From positions 7,150 to 71,149 of the forward strand of contig JAZRYS010000261.1 in the NCBI GenBank assembly GCA_045600865.1: DNA of 64,000 bases, given 5' to 3'. A program made the translations under genes and the position numbers. Positions 9,801-17,423 of the stretch are shown here, in pieces. A model generated the notes under the pieces. It had not been told where the DNA came from. It did not search any database and was given only the letters and a program-made list of their open reading frames with translations. Position 1 is the first letter of the stretch, and every line of letters begins with the position of its first letter. This DNA is from Aphodosoma sp045600865 (GTDB lineage: Bacteria > Bacteroidota > Bacteroidia > Bacteroidales > Paludibacteraceae).

Positions 9801-12475
9801 CTTATTACTTCGAGATCAACATCTTCATAACCCGCACACAGGTTTGTAAACATGTCTGTAGAGACAGCGACTTCCGCATTGGTATTGCCATCATACATTT
9901 TTCTCGTGGTAAGTGCAGGAGCACTTGCATGGAGTTGCCTTTTAGTGATTCTGGCATTTACCTTACCTGGCCATACAGGAGCCATGTAGTTGTCTTTAGC
10001 ATCACCCATCAACGAGAAAGTGAACACGACCTGTCTGTTGCCTACGATAGCAGTATCAAACTCGGCTGTAACACTTACATCAACGTCATCACCAACAATC
10101 CTCCCATTAAGAGTAACATCACCATCAAGTTCAGCGAACGTTGTGCCATCAAACACCTTGTCCTTAGCCTTTGGTGCAGAAGATACAGACAACTGCTTAG
10201 GTCTGATTACACCTTCTCCGGTAATATATTTTGTTTCAGGAACCTCATAGTTATCCTTGTCTCGACCATCCAATCTATAGTCAATAATGATAGTCTTGCC
10301 AGTTTCGGCTTTTGAATCAGAATAACGAGCTTTTGCAATAGCCCATACGTCATCACCTGTGTTTTTCTTGGACAGTTCACCTATTGAGTCTATCATGACA
10401 ATACTTGTCGTACCATCGTATGTCTTTACTTTCTCATAACTGATGCTACCACTCCTGACTGTATCGGTTGTTGATTTTGTAATAGAACCTTCAGTCTGAT
10501 AATCAACAGGCACAATATAATTTTTAATGATTGTAGGGTCTCCTGTGAGTTCATATTTTACAGTGATGGGCTTTCCTGTACCCACCTCTTTATCGTTGTA
10601 AGAAGCAGTACCCCGCAACCCAAGTTGATCAGGAGCAATCAAACCGTCAGGCCGTTGAGCGACTGTAACTTTTGCAGTAGTGTTGCCATCGTATGACTTA
10701 GAGGTCTGTACATTAGGCGTAGTGGCAGTAAGCTGTTTAGGTGTAATGTCTGCAACAAGATTTGCTGGAGCTTCTGGTGCCTTGTAATTGGCAACTCTTT
10801 CTCCACCCAATATGAAATTCACATAAACTGGTTTGTTGTCTCCGACACTGGAATTATTGTAATTGGCAACAATGCTACTGATGGTCACCTTTCCTTGATC
10901 CTCATAAACAACACCTGTCAGAGAACCATTATTCTTAACTACGGCAGTAGTGTTTTTGTCGTACACTTTGGTAGAATCAATCTCAAAATCTACTATATAC
11001 AACTGCTTGGCAGTAATGTCTGCATACTTAGGCTGCAAAAGAGACGGCGCAATGTAGTTGTGTTTGCCATTTTGCTCATATATAATATATGTAACATTTA
11101 CAGGTTTGTGAAAGCCGACATTTTCATCGTCATACTCAGCTGTCGCTTCAAAAGTAATGTTACCCTCATCCCCACTTACGACATTTCCCAAAGTACCTGC
11201 AGACAATATGCGAGAAGTAGTGTTTCCATCATAAACCTTTGAATCTTCAATCGAAGGTGAGGTGACAGTAAGTTGTCGTGGATTAATCACTCCATTCAAT
11301 TGAGGTGTTGAACGCAATACATAATTCTTTGCATCACGACCGGAAAGTGAGAAATCTGCTGTCACACCATGACTGCCGGCATCAGATGATGCATATCTTG
11401 CATTTGCAACGACAAGATTAACCTTGTCTCCTTCCAAAACAGTGTTGAGCGTACCTTCTTCGTCAATATTTGCAGAAGTGGTCCCATCGTAATATTTTTC
11501 AGCGACAGTAGTACCTGCGACGTCAAGAGGAAGTGGAGTGATTGTCGATTTTTTGGCATTGTCGTCGAATGGAGCAATATATTGTCCACGAAATGCACCA
11601 CCTAATACGTAATGTATAGAAACCTGTTTGTTTTCGCCAGCATCTTTATCGCCATAGTGAGCTGTTGTCTCTTCTGTCGATATATAGACATCATCGCTGC
11701 CTACTATCCCTTGAAGAGTGCCATAATCTGAAATTACTGCTGTCTTTGTTCCATCGTATGGCTTGTCTGTGACAGTCACACCAGTTACAGTGAGTTGCTT
11801 TGGGGTAATTGATGCTCCCATGATACTCGGCACAACAGGAGGGTTGTAATACTGAGCATCAGCACCGTCAATAGTCACAACAATGCTTATCGAATATTTG
11901 TTATAGCCAACGAACCTGTTGTTATTGGTATATTTAGCCTCAATATTGGTAATATGTATATCTGTATATGTACCAACTGTATTCAAAAGCTGCGGCCACC
12001 CCGCAATCAAGACAGCGGTATCAGTGCCATCATATACCTTTGTTTTTGAAATAAATTGTTCTGGAGAGAGAGAAAGAGTAAGAGATGAATAACGAGTAAT
12101 CTCGCCATCGTGAACAGAAATAGGGTCTGGTGCCTCATAATACTCAGCATCACTGGTTGGCACTAATCCAGTTTGAACATCATCAACATGATACGTAATA
12201 GTGATTGTTTTTCCCGAACCAAGATTGGCATTGTCATATTCGGCAGTTGCATAAACCGTAACGTTAGGGTGAGCTGGATCTAACAAGTTCCTGTCGAACA
12301 CGCCTTGATTTTCATCCTTAACATTAGCGTAAGTGTTTCCGTCAAATTGCTTCTCTCTATCAGGAGAAGCATGAGTCAACATCTGCAACTTAATCTTAGC
12401 CGATGCAGAATACGGCACGGTCAACAACATCAATAGGACTAACAGCGTTGACCATTTTCGATAGACTTTTTCCAT
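3851..12475 (-). CDS. Giant YDG/MBG-repeat secreted protein with T9SS sorting domain
   Basis: The protein has 2874 residues. A signal peptide (1-26, ending YSASA) is followed by about 29 tandem modules of about 80 residues. Each opens with K-x-Y-D-G-T/N (KVYDGT, KSYDGN, DKYFDG variants) and ends near GxxKxIxVxYxLxGxDxxNYxxP; this is the YDG/MBG beta-sandwich repeat of large adhesins. About 250 residues of Ig-like and unique sequence follow. The last ~75 residues (AYPNPVQDHVTL, then NAMGNTV, PGVYTMIVDD and KVIKK) are a type A T9SS C-terminal sorting signal, so the product should cross the outer membrane by T9SS and be attached at the surface. An adhesive or stalk-like role is inferred. Repeats have diverged throughout, so the array is old. 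The neighbour at one base is the OmpA-family gene. Confidence 0.93.
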   Translation of the reverse strand: MEKVYRKWSTLLVLLMLLTVPYSASAKIKLQMLTHASPDREKQFDGNTYANVKDENQGVFDRNLLDPAHPNVTVYATAEYDNANLGSGKTITITYHVDDVQTGLVPTSDAEYYEAPDPISVHDGEITRYSSLTLSLSPEQFISKTKVYDGTDTAVLIAGWPQLLNTVGTYTDIHITNIEAKYTNNNRFVGYNKYSISIVVTIDGADAQYYNPPVVPSIMGASITPKQLTVTGVTVTDKPYDGTKTAVISDYGTLQGIVGSDDVYISTEETTAHYGDKDAGENKQVSIHYVLGGAFRGQYIAPFDDNAKKSTITPLPLDVAGTTVAEKYYDGTTSANIDEEGTLNTVLEGDKVNLVVANARYASSDAGSHGVTADFSLSGRDAKNYVLRSTPQLNGVINPRQLTVTSPSIEDSKVYDGNTTSRILSAGTLGNVVSGDEGNITFEATAEYDDENVGFHKPVNVTYIIYEQNGKHNYIAPSLLQPKYADITAKQLYIVDFEIDSTKVYDKNTTAVVKNNGSLTGVVYEDQGKVTISSIVANYNNSSVGDNKPVYVNFILGGERVANYKAPEAPANLVADITPKQLTATTPNVQTSKSYDGNTTAKVTVAQRPDGLIAPDQLGLRGTASYNDKEVGTGKPITVKYELTGDPTIIKNYIVPVDYQTEGSITKSTTDTVRSGSISYEKVKTYDGTTSIVMIDSIGELSKKNTGDDVWAIAKARYSDSKAETGKTIIIDYRLDGRDKDNYEVPETKYITGEGVIRPKQLSVSSAPKAKDKVFDGTTFAELDGDVTLNGRIVGDDVDVSVTAEFDTAIVGNRQVVFTFSLMGDAKDNYMAPVWPGKVNARITKRQLHASAPALTTRKMYDGNTNAEVAVSTDMFTNLCAGYEDVDLEVISSKYDDAMVGTNKRITVAYRIKGDHAGNYSAPSNFTRTDGEIYVNDVLSVETGSVNFQNKKTYDGTDTIHVNDPGTLIGGYGDVTLVTTARYGNANVGDGKMVIIEYSLEGPGKDYYATPEPETLYTGVITAKKLEIVQAPKAVDKMFDGDSVAQLVGTIVVSGVVTRGGVKDDVDILATGRFEKPTVDLTKKRKVTISYSLTGDDAFNYSTPNSSTDSAYITPLQLVASTPDITLSKSYDGNRIATVVPGTLQNAVDGFTDFTFTANGQYDNPNVGTGKTITVVYSIVGKDAVNYIKPNNYTVNNGAITASDDVVVDFESIVFDTEKVYDGTDTIHIISSGNLIGIDKDDDVTLITRAHYDNANAGESKTIIIEYELVGPDKDNYSTPKSVTVNTGVITPRALRLQQDLTPSDKDFNGTDDVVLSGSVTLTDVLACDNGKISVSASGKFADVTAGHGKDVRISFELTGNPVTVNNYVTPNDVHDTATIRPKKLKASAPSITKAKVYDGNANAAVSAGSLTNMVKDFEKVTLGATASYDNENEGSGKLITVSYTISGNDAINYIAPDDYIVRDGRITKATTISVDVSTVIFNPEKTYDGTDSIDVPEGGDGQISGLADPDDVVALKTTVYYEDKNAGDGKMIIIHYELIGDDSDNYDAPKNDTLYDIGVIDPKPILLMQEPTASDRYFDGTNIAPLSTNEPQVVGVVAGDDAVVNAEGHFNDAIADTTGKQVKVTYYVTGVDKDNYIVPDATYSTANIRPLKLVAGVPDVVKRKEYDRTNKANVSVSSDLLVNLVEPYTNIDLHAVATYNNEKVATGKQIIVAYSITGEDAVNYIAPDNYEAIYDGEIYKNTSARVEGTEVKTSKEYDGTTTVEVIADGTINNDPSVTVIAHPKYETPEAGYGKIIVITYELEGTGKGYYETPKPDTIWDAVITPKAIYVVGSVANDKYYDGTYDATVDLSNAMLNAKIGNDTVVISADAFFSKKNVGCHPVVVTYALSGPQSTNYYLGDSANVILYADILKKPVAVVGTVANDVRPFNDSTDVEVVYAGYIAGLVEGENVGVVATAMFDNKNVGIRNVIYHFDFIGDTTNYFITNIDSVDNAGGEIVPVKPYVVGTVIDSTKVYDGTRNVWVRDAGVLYGFGMDGIFLSASATYSDENVANAIPVYVTYSISGPNAYNFETPDGVVLQANITPKNLSVTGTNVTPSKGYDKLDTISIIYPGDLVGVCTPDSGNVGFNVHAHYDDVNVGTAKPVSVHYTLTGTKSGNYIVADTTLAADITRKQLHVTGTVVDTVKQYDGTDFANVQTSGTLLEVAADDEVFVNAVAAYGSVTAGDNKIINVVYSIVGDDATNYIKPQDSVITVMGSILKRQLFVSDMTLDTTKVYDGNNIANVSVNGVIPVFNNDNVSVTAYANYTDKNVGNNPITVHYLLSGDTANYIVPEDITTYGTITCKPVSVVGTKVDSTKVYDGTSDINIISEGSSPDFIAGDSVAVKADALLVGETYGVITEVAVSYYLVGSDNGNYCIANEKDTLQQNVVVSPKLIDISFVKSVIDSVKVYDATTGVNAVLTLDPSCIVGEDDVQLNIMAYYDSKNVGARTITIHYMLSGNDYYKYQSPSSTICPGAIVAAPLNISDPIVDEWKMYDGNSVANVLGKANPLNVYAGDQVYVLTNATYNDSLPRTGKTIKAYFSTYGTDALNYIVPDSMLYSTAGIIFDTIALKEQANGMKFISDAISYCKDDKVTIGYNVLSGDPVEYRLEFLGEAKSLFTDSAWTPLNGDNTISFPIDPRDDVHGVYQGIVTMRNAVQQRDDIMTGLCSDTFEIRVNMSADAYLTKMFSDVISLVLTHEGDTFSTYQWYKNGDLIPGATLPYYKEDGGLDGVYYCVVNMGTPSEERTCDSPLFVRGENNDKRIMAYPNPVQDHVTLKIENFEDKAHTLNVVNAMGNTVQTEEFTGDVMDFNMDGYVPGVYTMIVDDMQIKVIKK

Positions 12476-12948
12476 TATTTATTGTTTTTGGTTTTCAGCA
12501 AAACAAAGAAGCCCGTCTGTCAATTTTCTTGACAACCGTGATTCACAAATGGAAAAAGCCAAAATGTCAATAAAAAGAAACAAACAGACTAAAAGCTGTG
12601 GGAAATCTGGTTCCTGAATTAACCCGAGAAAACAAAAAAAGCGTGAAACCATTATCAGCCGATTCTGTCATAAGAGGTCCTAGCAAAACCCGGAAATACA
12701 AAATCAACAGTATAGCCCACGCCGTATGTACTGAATGACCATTTAAGATCTTGATATCTACACACACCATAGGCATTTACTGCACCCATTTTGCTATCTC
12801 CATAAAAGAAAGTTGCTAGGTTTCTCATGAGCAAAACAAGCGAATAAACGCCCAATTATAAATATGTCTGCAACGCACCGACATACCTAATACGACGTGT
12901 TGCTCTTGCAAAAATCACAGGTACAGGTATATACCTCCTTTTGCGAGT
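12476..12948 (-). other. Long 5' leader of the YDG-protein operon
   Basis: About 460 nt separate the only visible promoter (12949-12981) from the start codon at 12475. The leader contains a strong hairpin at 12870-12903 and a small stem (TGTCAA/TTGACA) near 12515-12535. It also contains overlapping short frames, for example 12655-12855 with 66 codons, which I do not recognise and cannot support as genes. No known riboswitch class is evident. Confidence 0.5.
12870..12903 (-). promoter_or_regulatory. Leader hairpin near the predicted transcript start
   Basis: The arms GCAACACGTCG and CGGTGCGTTGC pair over 11 positions with one mismatch and two G-U pairs, leaving a 12-nt loop. Sitting about 40 nt after the predicted start, it could stabilise the mRNA or bind a regulator. 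Confidence 0.4.
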
Positions 12949-12981
12949 GCAAAGGTACGACATTTTTCTTGATTCTGCAAA
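12949..12981 (-). promoter_or_regulatory. Promoter for the YDG-protein/OmpA operon
   Basis: On the minus strand TTTG (12978-12981) and TACCTTTGC (12949-12957) are 20 nt apart, a close match to the Bacteroidetes consensus. Confidence 0.75.
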
Positions 12982-13036
12982 CAAAATTAGGTTAAAAATC
13001 ATCAATCAACATAATGCACTAATTATCTGATATTTA

Positions 13037-13047
13037 CCCCCCCCCCC
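13037..13047. repeat. Homopolymer tract of eleven C
   Basis: Eleven consecutive C residues lie between the divergent YDG operon promoter and mutS2. Tracts of this length are prone to slippage. It lies 17 nt upstream of a short plus-strand frame at 13065. Confidence 0.8.
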
Positions 13048-13064
13048 TCCGTCAATCGAAATCT

Positions 13065-13226
13065 ATGCGTTTTAACAACATTTGGCGCGCTCTGAATTAC
13101 AAAGGAAGTCCTATTGTTCAATTCAAACAGACAGAAATTGCAAAGAAAACACAACACCGCACCTTAATCAAGGCTCCAGCGGTTCGTAAATACAGACTAA
13201 TGACCAATTTGAGATATATCGCATAA
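13065..13226 (+). CDS. Possible small basic protein (53 codons), unrecognised
   Basis: An ATG frame of 53 codons ends with TAA at 13226 and gives a basic product rich in K, R and T (for example FKQTEIAKK, LIKAPAVRKYR). No Shine-Dalgarno sequence or promoter is obvious and I know no homologue. It could be a real small gene, a remnant of a larger one, or chance. It is listed because it is the only plausible coding stretch in the 12.95-13.69 kb gap. Confidence 0.2.
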   Translation: MRFNNIWRALNYKGSPIVQFKQTEIAKKTQHRTLIKAPAVRKYRLMTNLRYIA

Positions 13227-13410
13227 AAATTAAATTTAGAAAATGTTTATCGGCACTTTATACATACCATATCCGTTAAATATTTTAACAAATGTAATTC
13301 GACCTCTTGAATAGGAATAATATTAATTTTAGTCAACCAGTATCAGTAATAAGAGCAGAATAGTCAACCTAAATCAGGAAACTACACAGAAACTACAGTA
13401 TAACTCTATG

Positions 13411-13460
13411 TCCCATCTACCTCCCATCCACCTCCCATCATGGTCCCATTTATCATGGGA
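13411..13460. repeat. 11-nt-period array (copy 1): four TCCCAT hexamers then inverted ATGGGA
   Basis: TCCCAT starts at 13411, 13422, 13433 and 13444, and its reverse complement ATGGGA at 13455, all exactly 11 nt apart. The 5-nt spacers differ. Sequence downstream, including TCTGTGTCAT at 13486-13495, is shared with copy 2 at the same offset (75 nt). The array lies about 230 nt upstream of mutS2. Confidence 0.75.
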
Positions 13461-13641
13461 CATCCGAGAGTGGTTGATGGTCATTTCTGTGTCATTGCAA
13501 CAACGCTGCTTAAGCTATGCTCTCCCGCTGGTTAAGCGACGCTGCTATTATCCAATGTCATTATTTTACACATATTAACAAAAATATTGCTTATTGGAAA
13601 TCTTTACACAACACCTATTATGAAAATTTTTTCCTCATACC

Positions 13642-13674
13642 TTTGGCTATGTCGGAAATTATCACTATCTTTGC
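13642..13674 (+). promoter_or_regulatory. mutS2 promoter
   Basis: TTTG (13642-13645) and TATCTTTGC (13666-13674) are 20 nt apart. The predicted transcript start is only about 15 nt before the ATG at 13695, which fixes the start codon. Confidence 0.75.
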
Positions 13675-13694
13675 AGGTTGTTTTGAAACAGGCA

Positions 13695-16076
13695 ATGAAT
13701 TACCCTAAGAACATAGAAGAAAAGATTGGTTTTGCAACACTGAGAGGACAAATTGCGTCATATTGCGTGAGCGGGATGACAGAGGCTGTAGTGAACGAAG
13801 AGATGATTTATTCGTCAGACTACGACGTCGCAGAGAGAAAATCAAGCGAGATACAAGAGATGATGAACCTTATCCGTGAAACCTCGGACGGACTTCCGCT
13901 GACCGAATTTGCCGACATGCGAGAACCTTTTGCCGAGACACGGGCTGTCGGAACCTTCATGGACATTCCATATATGGACGCTCTCAGACGCAACCTACTT
14001 ACGCTTCAACGGGTAGTCATCTACATGAAAGCCCTGGACAATGAACGCTTTCCGAGACTACTAAAAAAGGCTCAAGACAAAGAAACCTTCCAGGAAATCG
14101 TAAAGCAGATAGATAAAGTCATCGACAAGTTCATGCAGGTACGCGACTCCGCATCGCCAAGACTAAGCGAGATACGTCGCTCCATACAGTCTGAACAGAG
14201 TCAGGTTGTGCGCACGCTGAACGTAATACTACGCGAAGCAAAGTCACGCAACGTGATAGATGCAGATGTCAGTCCTACAATGCGCGAGGGAAGGCTGATG
14301 CTGCCTGTGCCTTCGGCCAACAAACGGCAGGTGCAGGGAATAGTTCACGACGAGTCGGCAACAGGAAAGACATCTTTCATAGAGCCAGCAGCTGTCGTGG
14401 AAATAAACAACCACCTGCGCGAACTGCAGAGCGAGGAACGCAGGGAGATAATAAAAATCCTCACAGAGCTGACTGACGAAATACGTCCGCTGTATGATGC
14501 AATACTTGAAGCTCTGGAGCTGCTCACAATGGTAGATTCCATCCATGCAAGGGCAAAATACTCACTGAGCATAAACGCCATAGTACCGCAGATTACGAAA
14601 AACAGCGTCGAGATTTTCCAGGCACGACATCCTCTGCTTGAGCAGTCGCTGAAGGCTCAGGGAAAAGAGATTGTGCCATTAGAGATAAAACTGACCAAGA
14701 AGCAACGTGTGCTGATTATCTCCGGACCTAATGCTGGAGGAAAGTCGGTATGTCTGAAAACATTAGGACTTCTGCAATACATGGTAGGATGCGGAATGCC
14801 TATCCCTGCAGCAGAAAGAAGTTCGACTATGCTCTTCGACAAGATTATGGTTGACATAGGCGACGAGCAGAGCATCGAAAATGACCTCTCAACTTACAGT
14901 TCGCATCTGCTGAACATGAAAAATTTCATGCGCCATTCAGACAATCGGACTCTGTTGCTTATTGACGAGTTTGGCTCTGGAACAGAGCCACTTATAGGAG
15001 GTGCAATAGCAGAAGCCGTACTCAGTCGGCTGAACGACAAAGGGGTCTATGGCGTAATAACGACACATTATTCAAACCTCAAGACCCTTGCCGCAAACAC
15101 ACAAGGATTGGTGAATGGCGCCATGCTATACGACCGCCACAACATGCAGCCGCTGTTCACCTTGTCAATAGGAATGGCCGGTTCGTCGTTCGCTATAGAC
15201 ATTGCCACAAAGACAGGCTTGCCTCGCGAAGTGATAGAGAAAGCCAAGAGTCTTGTGGGCGAAGAGCAGGTGGATTTCGACAAATACCTGCAAGACGTAG
15301 CAAGAGACAAGCGCTACTGGTCGCAAAAACGCGAGCAGATAAAGGAACAGGAGCGACGGCTTAAACAAATGACCGAACAGTATGAGGCACGAATTGCAGC
15401 AGTGAAAGCCGAAGAACGGCAAATACTTGCCGATGCACGAACAGCTGCTGCAGACCTGATAACCAACGCCAACGCAGAGATAGAAAATACAATCCGCGTC
15501 ATCAAAGAAAGTGACGCAGAAAAGAAGACTACCCGTGAGGCAAGACATGCGCTTGAAAGCAAAGGCAAGGGACTGAGAGAGAAAAACAAGGTCACAGCAG
15601 AAAAGAAGCCACAACACATATTCAATATAGGGGACACCGTACAGATTGAAGGGCAGCAGATGCCAGGCAAGATTGTTGACATGCAGGGCAAGCAGGCTGT
15701 CGTTGTGTTTGGACAGATAAAGACAACCGTGAATGTAGAGAGGCTCAAACCTTCGACTGCCAAGCAACAGGTGCAGATGAAGCAGCAGAGCAACATAGTT
15801 GACGTCATACACACAAAGCAGAATACTTTCAGTCAAGAGATTGACCTGCGAGGAATGCGCGTGGATGAAGCTCTCAACGAGGTCGTTGCATTCATTGACG
15901 ATGCTTCCATGTTGCATGTCGGGCAAGTAAGAATACTGCATGGCACAGGCACAGGTGCCCTCCGTCAGGCAGTAAGGGAATATCTGGCAACATGCTATTG
16001 CGTAAAAGAGTTCAGAGATGAACACGTGCAGTTTGGAGGAGCAGGAATAACCGTTGTGACAATTGACCATCGATAA
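13695..16076 (+). CDS. mutS2: MutS2-family ATPase/endonuclease
   Basis: The 793-residue protein has the MutS2 order: N-terminal coiled-coil/lever region, ABC-type ATPase with Walker A GPNAGGKSV (about residue 347) and Walker B LLLIDEFGSGTEP, a long charged coiled coil (about 530-650), a KOW-like segment, and a C-terminal Smr nuclease domain (IDLRGMRVDEAL, then RILHGTGTGAL). In other bacteria MutS2 suppresses homologous recombination or rescues collided ribosomes. The open frame extends upstream to 13587, but that ATG lies before the promoter; the start at 13695 (MNYPKNIEEKIGF) matches the family. The hydrolase-LysM gene follows after 4 nt. Confidence 0.95.
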   Translation: MNYPKNIEEKIGFATLRGQIASYCVSGMTEAVVNEEMIYSSDYDVAERKSSEIQEMMNLIRETSDGLPLTEFADMREPFAETRAVGTFMDIPYMDALRRNLLTLQRVVIYMKALDNERFPRLLKKAQDKETFQEIVKQIDKVIDKFMQVRDSASPRLSEIRRSIQSEQSQVVRTLNVILREAKSRNVIDADVSPTMREGRLMLPVPSANKRQVQGIVHDESATGKTSFIEPAAVVEINNHLRELQSEERREIIKILTELTDEIRPLYDAILEALELLTMVDSIHARAKYSLSINAIVPQITKNSVEIFQARHPLLEQSLKAQGKEIVPLEIKLTKKQRVLIISGPNAGGKSVCLKTLGLLQYMVGCGMPIPAAERSSTMLFDKIMVDIGDEQSIENDLSTYSSHLLNMKNFMRHSDNRTLLLIDEFGSGTEPLIGGAIAEAVLSRLNDKGVYGVITTHYSNLKTLAANTQGLVNGAMLYDRHNMQPLFTLSIGMAGSSFAIDIATKTGLPREVIEKAKSLVGEEQVDFDKYLQDVARDKRYWSQKREQIKEQERRLKQMTEQYEARIAAVKAEERQILADARTAAADLITNANAEIENTIRVIKESDAEKKTTREARHALESKGKGLREKNKVTAEKKPQHIFNIGDTVQIEGQQMPGKIVDMQGKQAVVVFGQIKTTVNVERLKPSTAKQQVQMKQQSNIVDVIHTKQNTFSQEIDLRGMRVDEALNEVVAFIDDASMLHVGQVRILHGTGTGALRQAVREYLATCYCVKEFRDEHVQFGGAGITVVTIDHR

Positions 16077-16080
16077 TTAT

Positions 16081-17139
16081 ATGAAAAAGATTTTGATTTT
16101 GGCAGTTGCAGTTCTATGGGGGAGCTTATGGAATGATGTTTACGGTCAGAAGATGACTGCAATGAGGAATGCCGCCCAAGGCGGATACAATTTCTGGATT
16201 TATGAGCCAAACATTCAGACAGAAGAAGCCAAACCACTGATAATCTTCCTGCATGGGGCATCACTGAAAGGAACAGATATGCGAAAAGTGCTGAAATACG
16301 GTCCGTTGAATGCCGCCAACCGGGGAATACACATCAACGCATACGTAATCGCACCACAGACAGCAGACAATTGGGATGCTGACAGGATATGGAAATGCGT
16401 AGAATGGGCAAAAGAGCACTACCCTATCGACACAAACAGGATATCGGTCATCGGAATGTCGTTAGGAGGATTTGGAACCTTTACACTCGCAACAAAATAC
16501 TACGACAGACTCTCGGCAGGCATGATGCTATGCGGAGGCAACACTAACGAGCAATACTGCGGCCTGACAAAAATGCCATTCTGGATAATGCATGGAACAG
16601 CCGACAATGCAGTACCTATTTCAAGATCAAATAGCATAGTTGCAGGCATGATTGCATGTGGCGACACCTCAAGACTGATCTACACAAAACTACAAGGAGC
16701 GAACCATGGTTTTCCTGCAAGGTTGTTCTATCTTACGGAATCATACGATTGGCTTACTTCCCATTCACTGAAAGACAGCAACAGGACGATAAATCGTGAC
16801 ATAAAGATATCCCAACAAATGATTTCAGACGCTTACAGACGTCTTACAGACGAGAAACATGCTGCAAAAATCATCGACAATCCACAAGAAAAGGCCGTAG
16901 AAACAGAGGAAAAGGCAGTTGAAGAGGTCAAAGGCACGAAAGAAACGTCAGAAAAAAAGCAAGAGCCCGTGAAAAACACAACCTATCCAAAGTATCATAT
17001 AGTAAGGAAAGGTGATTCGCTTTATAAGATTGCAAAGAGATACAGCACCACTGTTGAAGTGCTGTGCAAATTGAACAGAATTGACGAGAAATCGCTTTTA
17101 CAGATTGGCCAGAAAATAAAACTACCCAAAAGGAAATAG
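16081..17139 (+). CDS. Secreted alpha/beta hydrolase fused to a LysM domain
   Basis: The protein has 352 residues from the ATG at 16081 (an upstream in-frame ATG at 16063 overlaps mutS2 and would spoil the signal peptide). A signal peptide ends near NDVYGQ. The alpha/beta hydrolase core has FLHGAS (oxyanion side), nucleophile motif GMSLGG, HGTADNAVP carrying the acid, and GANHGFP carrying the histidine, so the triad is complete. It resembles the dienelactone hydrolase/feruloyl esterase-like group. After a Lys/Glu-rich linker (about 255-300) comes one LysM domain (YHIVRKGDSLYKIAKRYS, then LLQIGQKIKLP). LysM should hold it on peptidoglycan; the substrate is unknown. It probably shares the mutS2 transcript. 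Confidence 0.85.
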   Translation: MKKILILAVAVLWGSLWNDVYGQKMTAMRNAAQGGYNFWIYEPNIQTEEAKPLIIFLHGASLKGTDMRKVLKYGPLNAANRGIHINAYVIAPQTADNWDADRIWKCVEWAKEHYPIDTNRISVIGMSLGGFGTFTLATKYYDRLSAGMMLCGGNTNEQYCGLTKMPFWIMHGTADNAVPISRSNSIVAGMIACGDTSRLIYTKLQGANHGFPARLFYLTESYDWLTSHSLKDSNRTINRDIKISQQMISDAYRRLTDEKHAAKIIDNPQEKAVETEEKAVEEVKGTKETSEKKQEPVKNTTYPKYHIVRKGDSLYKIAKRYSTTVEVLCKLNRIDEKSLLQIGQKIKLPKRK

Positions 17140-17190
17140 CTATAAATCAAGAAAATACAAAATGCAGATTCTCTCGGTTATGAGACAAAG

Positions 17191-17225
17191 AAAAAGCGAG
17201 ACTGATTATTTCAGTCTCGCTTTTT
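17191..17225. terminator. Bidirectional terminator between the hydrolase gene and tRNA-Glu
   Basis: A 15-bp perfect stem (AAAAAGCGAGACTGA with its complement) with a 5-nt loop gives a T run on both strands. It serves the plus-strand mutS2/hydrolase unit and the minus-strand tRNA. Confidence 0.85.
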
Positions 17226-17226
17226 G

Positions 17227-17299
17227 TAGTGCGTCCGGGAGTCGAACCCGAGTTTTCGGCGTGAGAGGCCGACGTCCTAGGCCACTAGACGAATGCACC
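17227..17299 (-). tRNA. tRNA-Glu (anticodon CTC)
   Basis: The 73-nt cloverleaf has anticodon stem TCGGC/GCCGA around loop CTCTCAC (anticodon CTC), a T arm with TTCGACT, and acceptor arms GGTGCAT/ACGCACT with a G-U end and one A-C mismatch. No CCA is encoded. It reads GAG codons. Confidence 0.92.
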
Positions 17300-17334
17300 A
17301 TTCAGACGGCAAACCATGTCTCTCGTTTGCGGTT

Positions 17335-17367
17335 GCAAAGGTACGACATTTCTCTGACGTGACCAAA
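17335..17367 (-). promoter_or_regulatory. Promoter of tRNA-Glu
   Basis: On the minus strand TTTG (17364-17367) and TACCTTTGC (17335-17343) are 20 nt apart, about 30 nt upstream of the mature tRNA 5' end. Confidence 0.75.
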
Positions 17368-17423
17368 TATTTTAGCAGTTTTTTTCAAAAAAAAAATTTA
17401 AAGAAAATTTTCGTAAAATTCCA

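Noticed and set aside
12655..12855. 66-codon minus frame in the YDG leader as a gene
   Set aside because: No ribosome site, no recognised family, and another frame overlaps it; kept only as part of the leader description.
13411..13460. Hexamer arrays as CRISPR
   Set aside because: The repeated word is 6 nt, spacers are 5 nt, orientation switches inside the array, and no cas genes are present.
13587..13694. Upstream extension of mutS2 (36 more codons from an ATG at 13587)
   Set aside because: The promoter (13642-13674) lies inside this stretch, and the family N-terminus begins at 13695.
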